A DNA stretch of 64,000 bases from Aphrophora alni (lineage: Eukaryota; Arthropoda; Insecta; Hemiptera; Aphrophoridae): positions 103,519,762-103,583,761 of the forward strand of contig OY740769.1 in the NCBI GenBank assembly GCA_963513935.1, given 5' to 3'. The notes beneath the pieces were generated by a model. That model was not told the DNA's origin, made no database searches, and worked only from the letters and a program-made list of their open reading frames with translations. Shown piece after piece: positions 38,044 to 49,724 of the stretch (within the stretch, counting starts at the first letter, position 1; each line of letters starts with the position of its first letter). Position numbers and translations under genes: made by a program.

Positions 38044-38460
38044 TAAGTATTATAGGGTGAGGGGGGGTAATCGCAAAAAGTTTCTACCTTCCATTTTGAC
38101 TAATCTTCACACTTCATGACTAAGGAAACCAAAAAATAATTTTCGACATTCTGCTCGTCTTTGTCGTTGTACATAAACAGAATAGCGGCCACAAAAATTA
38201 AGACACAAAGACGAAATTTTGCATAGGGGACTATAGTGTATTCAAGAAAATCTATGTGAACAAATCAAAACAGTGACCATTTTAAACACATTTTGTTCAT
38301 AATGTCTCGTGATTTCAACTTGTAATACACTAAATTAAATAAAACAATTGGGAGATTTTATTTCTACATGTCATGGTACCAACTCTATGATGATAAAATA
38401 AATGTAAATTTAGAATACTAATCTCCCTAGAAAATGTGATATTTTTAAAACTATGAAATC
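38044..38460 (+). mobile_element. left module of the satellite-bearing element (copy A)
   Basis: This unique-looking flank runs up to the first 69-bp monomer. It holds tattatagggtgagggg, aatcgcaaaaagtttctacc, tttgactaatcttcac, then gtctttgtcgttgtacataa, agcggccacaaaaattaaga, gaaattttgcataggggact, atagtgt, and acactaaattaaataaaa. The same order occurs in copy B (57545-57960) and copy C (28845-29300), with perhaps a quarter to a third of bases changed. No protein is encoded. Its recurrence in three places, with different downstream content, shows that it belongs to a dispersed element rather than to local flanking DNA. Confidence 0.75.
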
Positions 38461-38464
38461 CGGC

Positions 38465-40603
38465 AGGGCCGAATCATATACAAGAACGTAACGAGTAGAG
38501 ACTACTTCACATAAGTACATCAAGAGCCCAACCAGGGCCGAATCATATACAAGAACGTAACGAGTAGAGTCTACTTCTCATAAGTACAGCAAGAGCCTCG
38601 CCAGGGCCGAATGATATACAAGAACGTAACGAGTAGAGACTACTTCACATAAGTACAGCAAGAGCCCAACCAGGGCCGAATCATATACAAGAACGTAACG
38701 AGTAGAGACTACTTCTCATAAGTACAGCAAGTGCCTCGCCAGGGCCGAATGATATACAAGAACGTAACGAGTAGAGACTACTTCACATAAGTACAGCAAG
38801 AGCCCAACCAGGGCCGAATCATATACAAGAACGTAACGAGTAGAGACTACTTCTCATAAGTACAGCAAGAGCCTCGCCAGGGCCGAATGATATACAAGAA
38901 CGTAACGAGTAGAGACTACTTCACATAAGTACAGCAAGAGCCTCGCCAGGGCCGAATGATATACAAGAACGTAACGAGTAGAGACTACTTCACATAAGTA
39001 CAGCAAGAGCCTCGCCAGGGCCGAATCATATACAAGAACGTAACGAGTAGAGACTACTTCACATAAGTACAGCAAGAGCCTCGCCAGGGCCGAATGATAT
39101 ACAAGAACGTAACGAGTAGAGACTACTTCACATAAGTACAGCAAGAGCCCCACCAGGGCCGAATGATATACAAGAACGTAACGAGTAGAGACTACTTCAC
39201 ATAAGTACAGCAAGAGCCCAGCCAGGGCCGAATGATATACAAGAACGTAACGAGTAGAGACTACTTCACATAAGTACAGCAAGAGCCTCGCCAGGGCCGA
39301 ATCATATACAAGAACGTAACGAGTAGAGACTACTTCACATAAGTACAGCAAGAGCCTCGCCAGGGCCGAATGATATACAAGAACGTAACGAGTAGAGACT
39401 ACTTCACATAAGTACAGCAAGAGCCCAGCCAGGGCCGAATGATATACAAGAACGTAACGAGTAGAGACTACTTCACATAAGTACAGCAAGAGCCTCGCCA
39501 GGGCCGAATGATATACAAGAACGTAACGAGTAGAGACTACTTCACATAAGTACAGCAAGAGCCTCGCCAGGGCCGAATCATATACAAGAACGTAACGAGT
39601 AGAGACTACTTCACATAAGTACAGCAGGAGCCCCACCAGGGCCGAATGATATACAAGAACGTAACGAGTAGAGACTACTTCACATAAGTACAGCAAGAGC
39701 CTCGCCAGGGCCGAATGATATACAAGAACGTAACGAGTAGAGACTACTTCACATAAGTACAGCAAGAGCCCCACCAGGGCCGAATGATATACAAGAACGT
39801 AACGAGTAGAGACTACTTCACATAAGTACAGCAAGAGCCTCGCCAGGGCCGAATGATATACAAGAACGTAACGAGTAGAGACTACTTCACATAAGTACAG
39901 CAAGAGCCTCGCCAGGGCCGAATGATATACAAGAACGTAACGAGTAGAGACTACTTCACATAAGTACAGCAAGAGCCCCACCAGGGCCGAATGATATACA
40001 AGAACGTAACGAGTAGAGACTACTTCACATAAGTACAGCAAGAGCCCAGCCAGGGCCGAATCATATACAAGAACGTAACGAGTAGAGACTACTTCACATA
40101 AGTACAGCAAGAGCCTCGCCAGGGCCGAATGATATACAAGAACGTAACGAGTAGAGACTACTTCACATAAGTACAGCAAGAGCCCAGCCAGGGCCGAATA
40201 ATATACAAGAACGTAACGAGTAGAGACTACTTCACATAAGTACAGCAAGAGCCTCGCCAGGGCCGAATGATATACAAGAACGTAACGAGTAGAGACTACT
40301 TCACATAAGTACAGCAAGAGCCTCGCCAGGGCCGAATGATGTACAAGAACGTAACGAGTAGAGACTACTTCTCATAAGTACAGCAAGAGCCCAGCCAGGG
40401 CCGAATGATATACAAGAATATAAGGAGTGGAGGTTACTTCATATAAGTACAGCAAGAACTCCGCCAGGGCCGAATCATATATAAGAACGTAACGAGTAGA
40501 TACTACCTCACATAAGTACAGCAAGAACCCCGCCAGGGCCATATCATATATAAGAACGTAACGAGTAGAGACTACTTCACATAAGTACAGCAAGAGCCCC
40601 ACC
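38465..40603. repeat. higher-order repeat unit 1 (31 monomers, 2139 bp)
   Basis: The unit begins with a monomer ending acatcaagagcccaacc. It includes private markers such as gtctacttctc (second monomer), aagtgcctcgcc, gcaggagccccacc, gaataata and gaatgatgta. It closes with three distinctive monomers: gaatataaggagtggaggtt, tagatactacctcac, and gccatatcatatataag. The same marker order returns in unit 2 exactly 2139 bases later for the first 24 monomers. Confidence 0.9.
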
Positions 40604-42880
40604 AGGGCCGAATCATATACAAGAACGTAACGAGTAGAGACTACTTCACATAAGTACATCAAGAGCCCAACCAGGGCCGAATCATATACAAGAACGTAAC
40701 GAGTAGAGTCTACTTCTCATAAGTACAGCAAGAGCCTCGCCAGGGCCGAATGATATACAAGAACGTAACGAGTAGAGACTACTTCACATAAGTACAGCAA
40801 GAGCCCAACCAGGGCCGAATCATATACAAGAACGTAACGAGTAGAGACTACTTCTCATAAGTACAGCAAGTGCCTCGCCAGGGCCGAATGATATACAAGA
40901 ACGTAACGAGTAGAGACTACTTCACATAAGTACAGCAAGAGCCCAACCAGGGCCGAATCATATACAAGAACGTAACGAGTAGAGACTACTTCTCATAAGT
41001 ACAGCAAGAGCCTCGCCAGGGCCGAATGATATACAAGAACGTAACGAGTAGAGACTACTTCACATAAGTACAGCAAGAGCCTCGCCAGGGCCGAATGATA
41101 TACAAGAACGTAACGAGTAGAGACTACTTCACATAAGTACAGCAAGAGCCTCGCCAGGGCCGAATCATATACAAGAACGTAACGAGTAGAGACTACTTCA
41201 CATAAGTACAGCAAGAGCCTCGCAAGGGCCGAATGATATACAAGAACGTAACGAGTAGAGACTACTTCACATAAGTACAGCAAGAGCCCCACCAGGGCCG
41301 AATGATATACAAGAACGTAACGAGTAGAGACTACTTCACATAAGTACAGCAAGAGCCCAGCCAGGGCCGAATGATATACAAGAACGTAACGAGTAGAGAC
41401 TACTTCACATAAGTACAGCAAGAGCCTCGCCAGGGCCGAATCATATACAAGAACGTAACGAGTAGAGACTACTTCACATAAGTACAGCAAGAGCCTCGCC
41501 AGGGCCGAATGATATACAAGAACGTAACGAGTAGAGACTACTTCACATAAGTACAGCAAGAGCCCAGCCAGGGCCGAATGATATACAAGAACGTAACGAG
41601 TAGAGACTACTTCACATAAGTACAGCAAGAGCCTCGCCAGGGCCGAATGATATACAAGAACGTAACGAGTAGAGACTACTTCACATAAGTACAGCAAGAG
41701 CCTCGCCAGGGCCGAATCATATACAAGAACGTAACGAGTAGAGACTACTTCACATAAGTACAGCAGGAGCCCCACCAGGGCCGAATGATATACAAGAACG
41801 TAACGAGTAGAGACTACTTCACATAAGTACAGCAAGAGCCTCGCCAGGGCCGAATGATATACAAGAACGTAACGAGTAGAGACTACTTCACATAAGTACA
41901 GCAAGAGCCCCACCAGGGCCGAATGATATACAAGAACGTAACGAGTAGAGACTACTTCACATAAGTACAGCAAGAGCCTCGCCAGGGCCGAATGATATAC
42001 AAGAACGTAACGAGTAGAGACTACTTCACATAAGTACAGCAAGAGCCTCGCCAGGGCCGAATGATATACAAGAACGTAACGAGTAGAGACTACTTCACAT
42101 AAGTACAGCAAGAGCCCCACCAGGGCCGAATGATATACAAGAACGTAACGAGTAGAGACTACTTCACATAAGTACAGCAAGAGCCCAGCCAGGGCCGAAT
42201 CATATACAAGAACGTAACGAGTAGAGACTACTTCACATAAGTACAGCAAGAGCCTCGCCAGGGCCGAATGATATACAAGAACGTAACGAGTAGAGACTAC
42301 TTCACATAAGTACAGCAAGAGCCCCACCAGGGCCGAATGATATACAAGAACGTAACGAGTAGAGACTACTTCACATAAGTACAGCAAGAGCCCAGCCAGG
42401 GCCGAATGATATACAAGAACGTAACGAGTAGAGACTACTTCACATAAGTACAGCAAGAGCCCAGCCAGGGCCGAATAATATACAAGAACGTAACGAGTAG
42501 AGACTACTTCACATAAGTACAGCAAGAGCCTCGCCAGGGCCGAATGATATACAAGAACGTAACGAGTAGAGACTACTTCACATAAGTACAGCAAGAGCCT
42601 CGCCAGGGCCGAATGATGTACAAGAACGTAACGAGTAGAGACTACTTCTCATAAGTACAGCAAGAGCCCAGCCAGGGCCGAATGATATACAAGAATATAA
42701 GGAGTGGAGGTTACTTCATATAAGTACAGCAAGAACTCCGCCAGGGCCGAATCATATATAAGAACGTAACGAGTAGATACTACCTCACATAAGTACAGCA
42801 AGAACCCCGCCAGGGCCATATCATATATAAGAACGTAACGAGTAGAGACTACTTCACATAAGTACAGCAAGAGCCCCACC
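40604..42880. repeat. higher-order repeat unit 2 (33 monomers, 2277 bp)
   Basis: The marker monomers follow the order of unit 1, with two extra monomers (ends ccccacc and cccagcc) inserted after monomer 24. The offset therefore changes from 2139 to 2277 bases by gaatgatgta. By eye, the only other clear difference I noticed is cgcaagg for cgccagg near 41223. This near identity implies a recent duplication or ongoing homogenisation. A mis-joined or duplicated assembly segment is the alternative. Confidence 0.9.
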
Positions 42881-43734
42881 AGGGCCGAATCATATACAAG
42901 AACGTAACGAGTAGAGACTACTTCACATAAGTACAGCAAGAGCCCAGCCAGGGCCGAATGATATACAAGAACGTAACGAGTAGAGACTACTTCACATAAG
43001 TACAGCAAGTGCCTCGCCAGGGCCGAATGATATACAAGAACGTAACGAGTAGAGACTACTTCACATAAGTACAGCAAGAGCCCCACCAGGGCCGAATGAT
43101 ATACAAGAACGTAACGAGTAGAGACTACTTCACATAAGTACAGCAAGAGCCTCGCCAGGGCCGAATGATATACAAGAACGTAACGAGTAGAGACTACTTC
43201 ACATAAGTACAGCAAGAGCCCAGCCAGGGCCGAATCATATACAAGAACGTAACGAGTAGAGACTACTTCACATAAGTACAGCAAGAGCCTCGCCAGGGCC
43301 GAATGATATACAAGAACGTAACGAGTAGAGACTACTTCACATAAGTACAGCAAGAGCCCAGCCAGGGCCGAATGATATACAAGAACGTAACGAGTAGAGA
43401 CTACTTCACATAAGTACAGCAAGAGCCCAGCCAGGGCCGAATGATATACAAGAACGTAACGAGTAGAGACTACTTCTCATAAGTACAGCAAGAGCCCAGC
43501 CAGGGCCGAATGATATACAAGAATATAAGGAGTGGAGGTTACTTCATATAAGTACAGCAAGAGCCCAGCCAGGGCCGAATGATATACAAGAATATAAGGA
43601 GTGGAGGTTACTTCATATAAGTACAGCAAGAACTCCGCCAGGGCCGAATCATATACAAGAACGTAACGAGTAGATACTACCTCACATAAGTACAGCAAGA
43701 ACCCCGCCAGGGCCATATCATATATAAGAACGTA
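42881..43734. repeat. third, shorter higher-order block
   Basis: About nine canonical monomers are followed by the same closing series as units 1 and 2. Here the gaatataaggagtggaggtt monomer is present twice in a row (43502 and 43571). The order of the preceding variants differs from units 1 and 2, so this block separated earlier or was rearranged. Confidence 0.85.
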
Positions 43735-44322
43735 GCGTGTAGAGACTACTTCACATAAGTACCGCAAGAGTCCCGCCAAGGCCGAAACATAATAATAACG
43801 TAACAAGTGGAGGCTACTTTCATAAGTACAGCAAGTGCCCCGCCAGGGCATAATCCTAATAAGAAACTAACGGGTGGAGGCTACTTCACATAAGTACAGC
43901 AAGTGCCCCGTAAGGGCAGAATCATAATAAGATAATAACGAGTGAAGGCTACTTCACATAAGTACATCAAGAACCTTGCCAGAGTCGAATAATATATAAA
44001 ACGTAAGAAGTGGAGGCTACTTCATATTATTACAACAAGAACCTCTCCAGGGCCGATTCATATATAAGAATGTATGAAGTGGAGGCTACTTCATATAAGT
44101 ACAGCAAAAACCTTGCAAGGGCCGAATCATATTTATATAAGAACGTAAGGAATGGAGGCTACTTCATATTATTACAACAAGAACCTCGCCTGGGCCGAAT
44201 CATATATAAGAACGTAACGAGTGCAGGCTACTTCATATAGGTACAGCAAGAGTTCCGCCAGGGCCGAATCATATACAAGAAGGGAACGAGTGGAGGATAC
44301 TTCACATAAGTACAGCAAGAGA
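43735..44322. repeat. decayed right edge of the satellite
   Basis: The eight or so monomers here carry many substitutions and short indels (acataataataacg, tcctaataagaaacta, catattattacaacaagaac). The 23-codon frame is lost. The catattattacaacaagaac variant occurs twice, two monomers apart, which suggests an old local two-monomer unit. Confidence 0.85.
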
Positions 44323-44640
44323 CTATTCAATATATCCTTATCCTAGCTGACTTCAAGAAACTAATTATGTACACAATTACGAGGTTCGAAAAAACTGTGG
44401 AACAACTGTTTTAAACAAATTTACCATACTTCGTAAGACTCCTTGATCTACCAACACAATTTAACAATTCTTATAAGGATCAAGAATACGTTTATTTATT
44501 ATTTTTTTGGGGGGTTTTACATTTAGAAGACCTGAATGTTTTTTATTGTATACTTGGAATGGATGAATACCAATACGATACCCATAAACTTGTTTTACTT
44601 AATGTGTAGATTTTAAATCTAGATTATTCTTATTTTAAAA
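44323..44640 (+). mobile_element. right module of the satellite-bearing element (copy A)
   Basis: Pieces ctattcaatatatcc, aattacgaggttcgaaaa, aactgtggaacaac, ttttaaacaaatttacc, actccttgatctacca, acatttagaagacctg, atggatgaatacc and aacttgttttactta recur in the same order at 58030-58320. There they read ctatttaatatatac, aattacgatgttcagaaa, acctgtgaaaaa, atttaaacaaacttatt, ccccttgacgtacca, gcatttagaggatctg, atgggtaagtatg and aacttgttttacta. This fixes the right side of the element. The exact terminus is not clear. Confidence 0.75.
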
Positions 44641-47440
44641 GATAGTAAGTGTCAAACATCTTGACATAAAAAGTTGAATACTATAAAGCACTAGAGGAAG
44701 TTTCAGGCACAAGCTAAAAGAGTGGAGGCTGGATTTAAATTTAAACAATTAACACTCACTAAGTGGAAGATCATATATACAACAATAGATTAGTAACAGT
44801 TTTGTTAACGTGGCAGCGTTCTGACTGCTAAGTCTTGATAATATCAGAGTGAGTAGTCTCATTAATCAAACAAACAAAACCTCAAAAATACTGTTAAATG
44901 AGCTTAAAAGTAAACATGAGATGTAGAGTAAAAAATGAATTAAGTTTAATTTCCAGTTTGATGCAATAAATGGTACAAAAACAATGAAAAAACTTTTTCC
45001 CTCACCCATCCTCAAAACCAAATCCAAACCAACCAAAAACATTAGTTACAAATAAAGCTTGACATTTCGTACAAATTTGAAGGAAATCCATAAGTTTGAA
45101 TTTGAGGAATGTCGTGTTTTAGAATAGCCCAATGCCCTATTTTTTCATTTTTTTTAACCATATCACAAGAAACAGAATTTTTGGGAGAGATAGCGACGAA
45201 CACATTTTATTTAGGTCCTTAGTAGCTACACTTGAACAAAAGTTGATAAAAATCGTAGCAAATTTCTACAGCAGCTTTATTAAAGTGTTGGGCGCTTCAG
45301 GTATATTTAGTAATGTCTTAAATCACATTATAAGTCCTTATATTAATATTTCTCCAGACAGCAACCTAAAGACTGCAAACTATTAAAGTATACTGATAAC
45401 AATGACAAACTCTGCCACCAGTGAACTGTAGCACCTGCATCATTTATTACGAGATGCATTTTCTACGACACGAAAGCAATTTTCTTTTACAAAACCGCAA
45501 TAAAATTACCCATTTGTAGCACTATGTTTTATAACTTCTGTGCATAAAAGTGGTTCACTAGATTTTATAATGTTTGAATTGTGCAGTCCATCATTTTAGA
45601 ACAACCATTAAAATATTTCCGTTTGTATAAACTGAAATAAATATATCGTATTTTGAAAAGTTTTTTATAACACCACGATTTTAATGACGCTCTTCATATT
45701 CAATGTATTGGGAGAACTTAAAATGTCGTTTTTATTTGTGTACAGTCAAGACTTTGCAGTTTCTTCCACTAGACTCATTAACAATACTGTACATATTTTA
45801 TGGTACATTCACCCTCACACGGAGTGACTCATCTGAGTGTTACCAAACTTCTCTCAGTAATTAACTGTTGTAGACACACCTAAATGGGGAACTTGATATA
45901 TTTTTTGTTAGAAACATAATAGTGGTAAAAAATTTATAGATAAAAAGTCGCTTTCACTTCATAATGGAGGATCGATTTTCCTTTAATTGGTAGCCTTCCA
46001 TTTTTAAATAAATATATATATCAATTTAAGAAATTTAAATAAACAAGTTCCAAAAATATATATCTGAAAACGCTTGGTTTACTGTCTATCCGTTTGCTTA
46101 CTTTCTAAAAACATTTACACACAAGGAACAGGTTGTGTATACTGCCTGTCTAGGTGCCTGCATACTGCTTAGATGTATACGCTTATAATTATTTCTTTTA
46201 AACACAATGCATTCTTGAACAAAACCATTTTTATCCGAGTATCTCGGAGACGGTAACTTTACAAATATAATACAACGATTTAAACAAAACACAGTGTTAT
46301 CTTTATTTGTATTGTAGATCATATAATGACTGAGTTATTTTAAAATAATTGTTCAACTAAATCTTCTTTTTCTTCCAATGTGTGACATTTTTTGTAAAAT
46401 AGGAGACCATGAGGTCTCTAGGTTTACTAGTGATTGGTTAACAAACTATTCCTTAGATTTTACTGTGAAACATATGGCATTGTATTTACTTACGAATATG
46501 TTATTTTTTATCGCTTATCAGTTATCCTGTAAAAATACAAAACAGTTTTATTGAAGTATGCAAAAATCTAGACTCAATAATACGTTTCTTAGATAGATGT
46601 GTTTTGAAAAAGACAGAAACAAACAGACACACGTCAACGAACCGTTGCAGAACATTAATATTTTGGAACTTTTTGTTTATTTAGACTATGAAATATAGAT
46701 CACTATTTTTTTAAATTTGATCCGCTATTTTAAATTGAAAATAATAATTTGCGTGTAATAATTTTTATTATAATTATATTTCTAACAAAAGAGTAATAGA
46801 AGTTTTCCATAAAGTATATTGTACGTATAATAGTTTGAGAAATAGCTGTTATAATCCTTTAGGTGACTGATGTGTATGATACTCGTAGTAAATAATAAAT
46901 AATGAAATAGAATGTGGTACATGTATAAAAAACTAATTTAGGTAAAAAACATACACATTTTTAACACAAGAAATTCTCACCAATTACTTCATTTCAAATC
47001 TGAAAGTGTAAATATTTCGACCGACAGTTTTGTCCTGTGCTTAAATATATTTTAACACATTTTATTATAATTTATCCCTCCCGTACGTACAACTTAAAAT
47101 CGATTTGTTTCTACCATTCATGAAATTGTCTCTAAAGTACGTATATTTGAGGAGCAAACTAATGCTTGTTTGAACATTCGAATATTTATTTCCAGGTTTA
47201 TTGAGGTTTCTAGATATAAAAACCGTCAATACTATCAGAAAGTAACCGCTTGCAGTTTAAGTAACACTTCTTGATGACTTCACATGTTACTACCAGTATT
47301 CAGTAATAAAAACAGCAGACAAGAAATAGTGAAGTAACTTCGACTCATATTTATTTCTTTTTTTATGACTGATATTACAAAATATCTAATATTAATTCTG
47401 GCTATGCAATCTTCCTCATGAAAGTGCCGAAACGGAGACT
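44641..47440. other. AT-rich stretch, no gene seen
   Basis: Open frames at 45132-45386 and minus 46098-46322 have no recognisable motif. I see no repeats above short runs. Confidence 0.5.
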
Positions 47441-47484
47441 ATGAAATGTCCACTGATGATAATTTTACTACTAATTTTGCCCCT

Positions 47485-47487
47485 CCT

Positions 47488-47522
<35 letters not shown>

Positions 47523-47545
47523 CTCACGCACACACACGCACAGCA
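47485..47545. repeat. interrupted (CA)n microsatellite
   Basis: CA units are broken by ctcg, cctcacg and cg interruptions, and further CA and GT pieces reach to about 47600. The 95-codon plus frame here is Thr-His-rich because of the repeat and is not called as a gene. Confidence 0.9.
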
Positions 47546-47939
47546 CACCCATCTCCCAGCTACACTTAGTAGTTGTGTGTGTACTTGAACACACAAGTAC
47601 TCGCCACGCCAGCGTCCCTAGAGGAGTAAACTCGAACTACACACTTAAAATCACGCACACTTTCTCGAAATTCCCCATGCAACCTTTTACTGTGATCCAA
47701 GATCCCAATTTCCAACACACAAGCCACCTCTGACTCGTATTATTTCCACATTTCATAATAGATTTCTCACCTTCGTTTATGACACTACGACCAAAACACA
47801 ATTATCAACACTATCCCTTGCAAACCTGACACGACCAAGCTTTAACGACCAAGCCTGGATAGCCATTAGATAGGGTAGAACTTAGAAACATTAAGTTCTG
47901 TCCTCTTTCATCATTCTTAATGTTGCATTATTAGGGAAG

Positions 47940-48419
47940 ATAAATAGGGGTTACACTCGGTGATCAATCCTACAAGCCGGAAGTTAAATTGGGGCGAGCA
48001 AGAGGTCAAAACGTCTAGTCGTCTCTCTTCAGGAAAGGTAAATGGGTGCCACACCTACGGTTCCTTTCCTCGACCACGTCAAGAAAATACAAAAAACAAG
48101 ACAACGCTGCATACTGAGAGTACTACAGGATAACACACGTATAAGCCTCCAGAACCAGCGCCAAGAGCAGAAGACCCCAAGCTGATCAGCACAGACCCCG
48201 AGCCTATGCAGCCTGTTAAGAAAAACAGTGACCACCACAACACAGTAGACCTATCTCCGGAATCCTGACATTTTCCTTAACTCCTACCCTTTACCTTACC
48301 TCCAACCCGCCTTGCACTGATCCCCGCTCTCCATACTATTTCTCCTTTTAAACTTCCTTCACCTTACGGCTTAAGGCTGATTCACCACTCTAGCAGTCAA
48401 GGCTCGGATTACTTCTTTC
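47940..48419 (-). pseudogene. probable 3' part of the Jockey-like remnant
   Basis: The segment adjoins the reverse-transcriptase remnant and has the same GC-richer composition. It includes a 69-codon minus frame at 48029-48238 with no recognisable domain. Position suggests C-terminal or 3'-untranslated sequence of the same element, but nothing in the translation proves it. Confidence 0.35.
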
Positions 48420-49000
48420 TAACCAAATGAGGCTACGTCGAATTTAAGAAAGAACTCCTTAAGTGTGGAGATGTGATAAATTGGGAAATTCTGTAATTTC
48501 TGAAATACCATGGGGCTTTTTGTAATGTTTTTACATAATATATAGCATTTTGGAAAGAGTCCAGTCTCTTTTTTTTATAATGTTGAAGGAAGTGATACCA
48601 AACTGGGGCAGCATAGGTTAATATTGGATCTTATACATAGTGAGTCCAGTTTTTATATGTAGTCTTCTTTATATTTATTGCAATCTATGAAAGAATAAAT
48701 CCTATGACGAGCAGCTCAAGACGCGCCTAATGCGTGAGTGTTTTCAGAAGCACGATTGTTTGCAGTCGAGCTTTAAGCCGATGGATATGACGAGTTTTCC
48801 AGTGCAAAGGGGGTCTTGTTGAGTATAAATTGCGTTTTCGGTTTGTTGGACGTTGTGGAAATGAATGCCGTGCTTACTCCAATTCCCTACTTTTTAAGAG
48901 AAGGCTCTAGCGTATTAAGTTGTTTCATGCACAAGCTTCACTGATTCAGTATTGATAGTAGAACATCGGCAAAGAGTAGTAACCGCACGGTGTGGTAGGA
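48420..49000 (-). pseudogene. Jockey-like non-LTR reverse-transcriptase remnant
   Basis: On the minus strand from about 48990 one frame reads SYHTVRLLLFADVLLSILNQ. The FAD (48965-48973) corresponds to the catalytic FADD/YADD box, with one Asp codon lost. Then come CMKQLNTLEPSLKK, STTSNKPKTQFILNKTPF and ALENSSYPS. Further on come DPILTYAAPVWYHFLQHY (about 48580-48635), DSFQNAIYYVKTLQ and KAPWYFRNYRISQFI (48480-48525). This is the 'ILtYAaPVW...LQxxQNxxLRmxxxAPWyvrN' order of insect Jockey-clade elements. Stops and frameshifts show that it is inactive. The loss of the second catalytic Asp alone would abolish activity. Confidence 0.8.
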
Positions 49001-49009
49001 TTAGTGTAC

Positions 49010-49715
49010 AAAAGCATACGTATTAAATTATTTTCAATTTACAACAGCAGTAAAACCGTTCTGAACGTATCTAGTTTTTAAGCGCTTTACCAAGTATCAA
49101 ATATTTAAATTGAATGTTTTTTTAAACTTTTTTCTGTGTGAAATTTATAAGTGAGAAAGTTTGTGCGCCATTTATTTTTAATGGTGATAGAAGTTGTAAG
49201 ACGTAGTTCGATTACATTTACACATCATTTATTTGAATTTCATTGCTTTAACTGCACTCTGACGGCCGTTTCAACAGATTTATGAGGTGATGGGAAAACA
49301 TTTTATTGCTAAAGTTTCAGTCTGAGATATTATCCTAATAAGTGATGGTAAACAAACTGACTCCAAAGAAATGTAATTATGACGAAAAGTTTAAGTGGAG
49401 GAATAAAGAGTATTTTTGTGACTAAATATATTTAGGTTGTTATGTAATAAAAGCTTGGGATAGGGAAAAGCACTCCTGAGGGAAATTTAAGAAACATTGG
49501 AAGGATAAACAAAAGGGGAATGGTTGTACTAATGGTGGACTTTTTCTTTCTTGTTAACTGCAGATAATTTCTCCCATGTATACTGAGATTTTTTTTCTAT
49601 CGGTAAATGATTAACATGTTGGCGAGATATGCGAATTTCACTAGTGGTTCTGAAACAATAGACCTGGCTCCTTGAATGTTTTAATATATACAATAAATCG
49701 TTCTTTTAAACTCAA
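49010..49715. other. no clear feature
   Basis: Probable 5' neighbour of the Jockey-like remnant on the minus strand, but I could not read endonuclease or upstream RT motifs here. Confidence 0.35.
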
Positions 49716-49724
49716 TGTGGCTAC

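Larger units (their letters stand above)
38461..44322. repeat. 69-bp satellite array, about 85 monomers
   Basis: The monomer starts agggccgaatgatatacaag, continues aacgtaacgagtagagacta and cttcacataagtacagcaag, and ends agcctcgcc (69 bases). Monomers differ at few positions: gaatGata/gaatCata, cttcAcat/cttcTcat, and the end cctcgcc/cccagcc/ccccacc/cccaacc. The left edge is abrupt with a canonical monomer, while the right end decays from about 43735 with indels. Minus-strand open frames of 487, 533, 257, 124 and 96 codons (23-residue repeats) exist only because 69 is divisible by three. The variants change the encoded residues (Arg/Gly/Val, His/Asp/Tyr) without restraint. There are no unique spacers, so it is not a CRISPR array. 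Confidence 0.97.

Noticed and set aside
38854..43851. Minus-strand frames of 96-533 codons with 23-residue repeats as genes
   Set aside because: They arise from a 69-bp satellite whose length is divisible by three. Monomer variants change residues freely, and the frames break wherever the array decays or a monomer differs.
38461..44322. CRISPR array
   Set aside because: The repeats are contiguous 69-bp monomers with no unique spacers and no cas genes, in a eukaryote-like context.
47446..47733. 95-codon frame
   Set aside because: Kept open by an interrupted CA repeat, with no recognisable protein motif.
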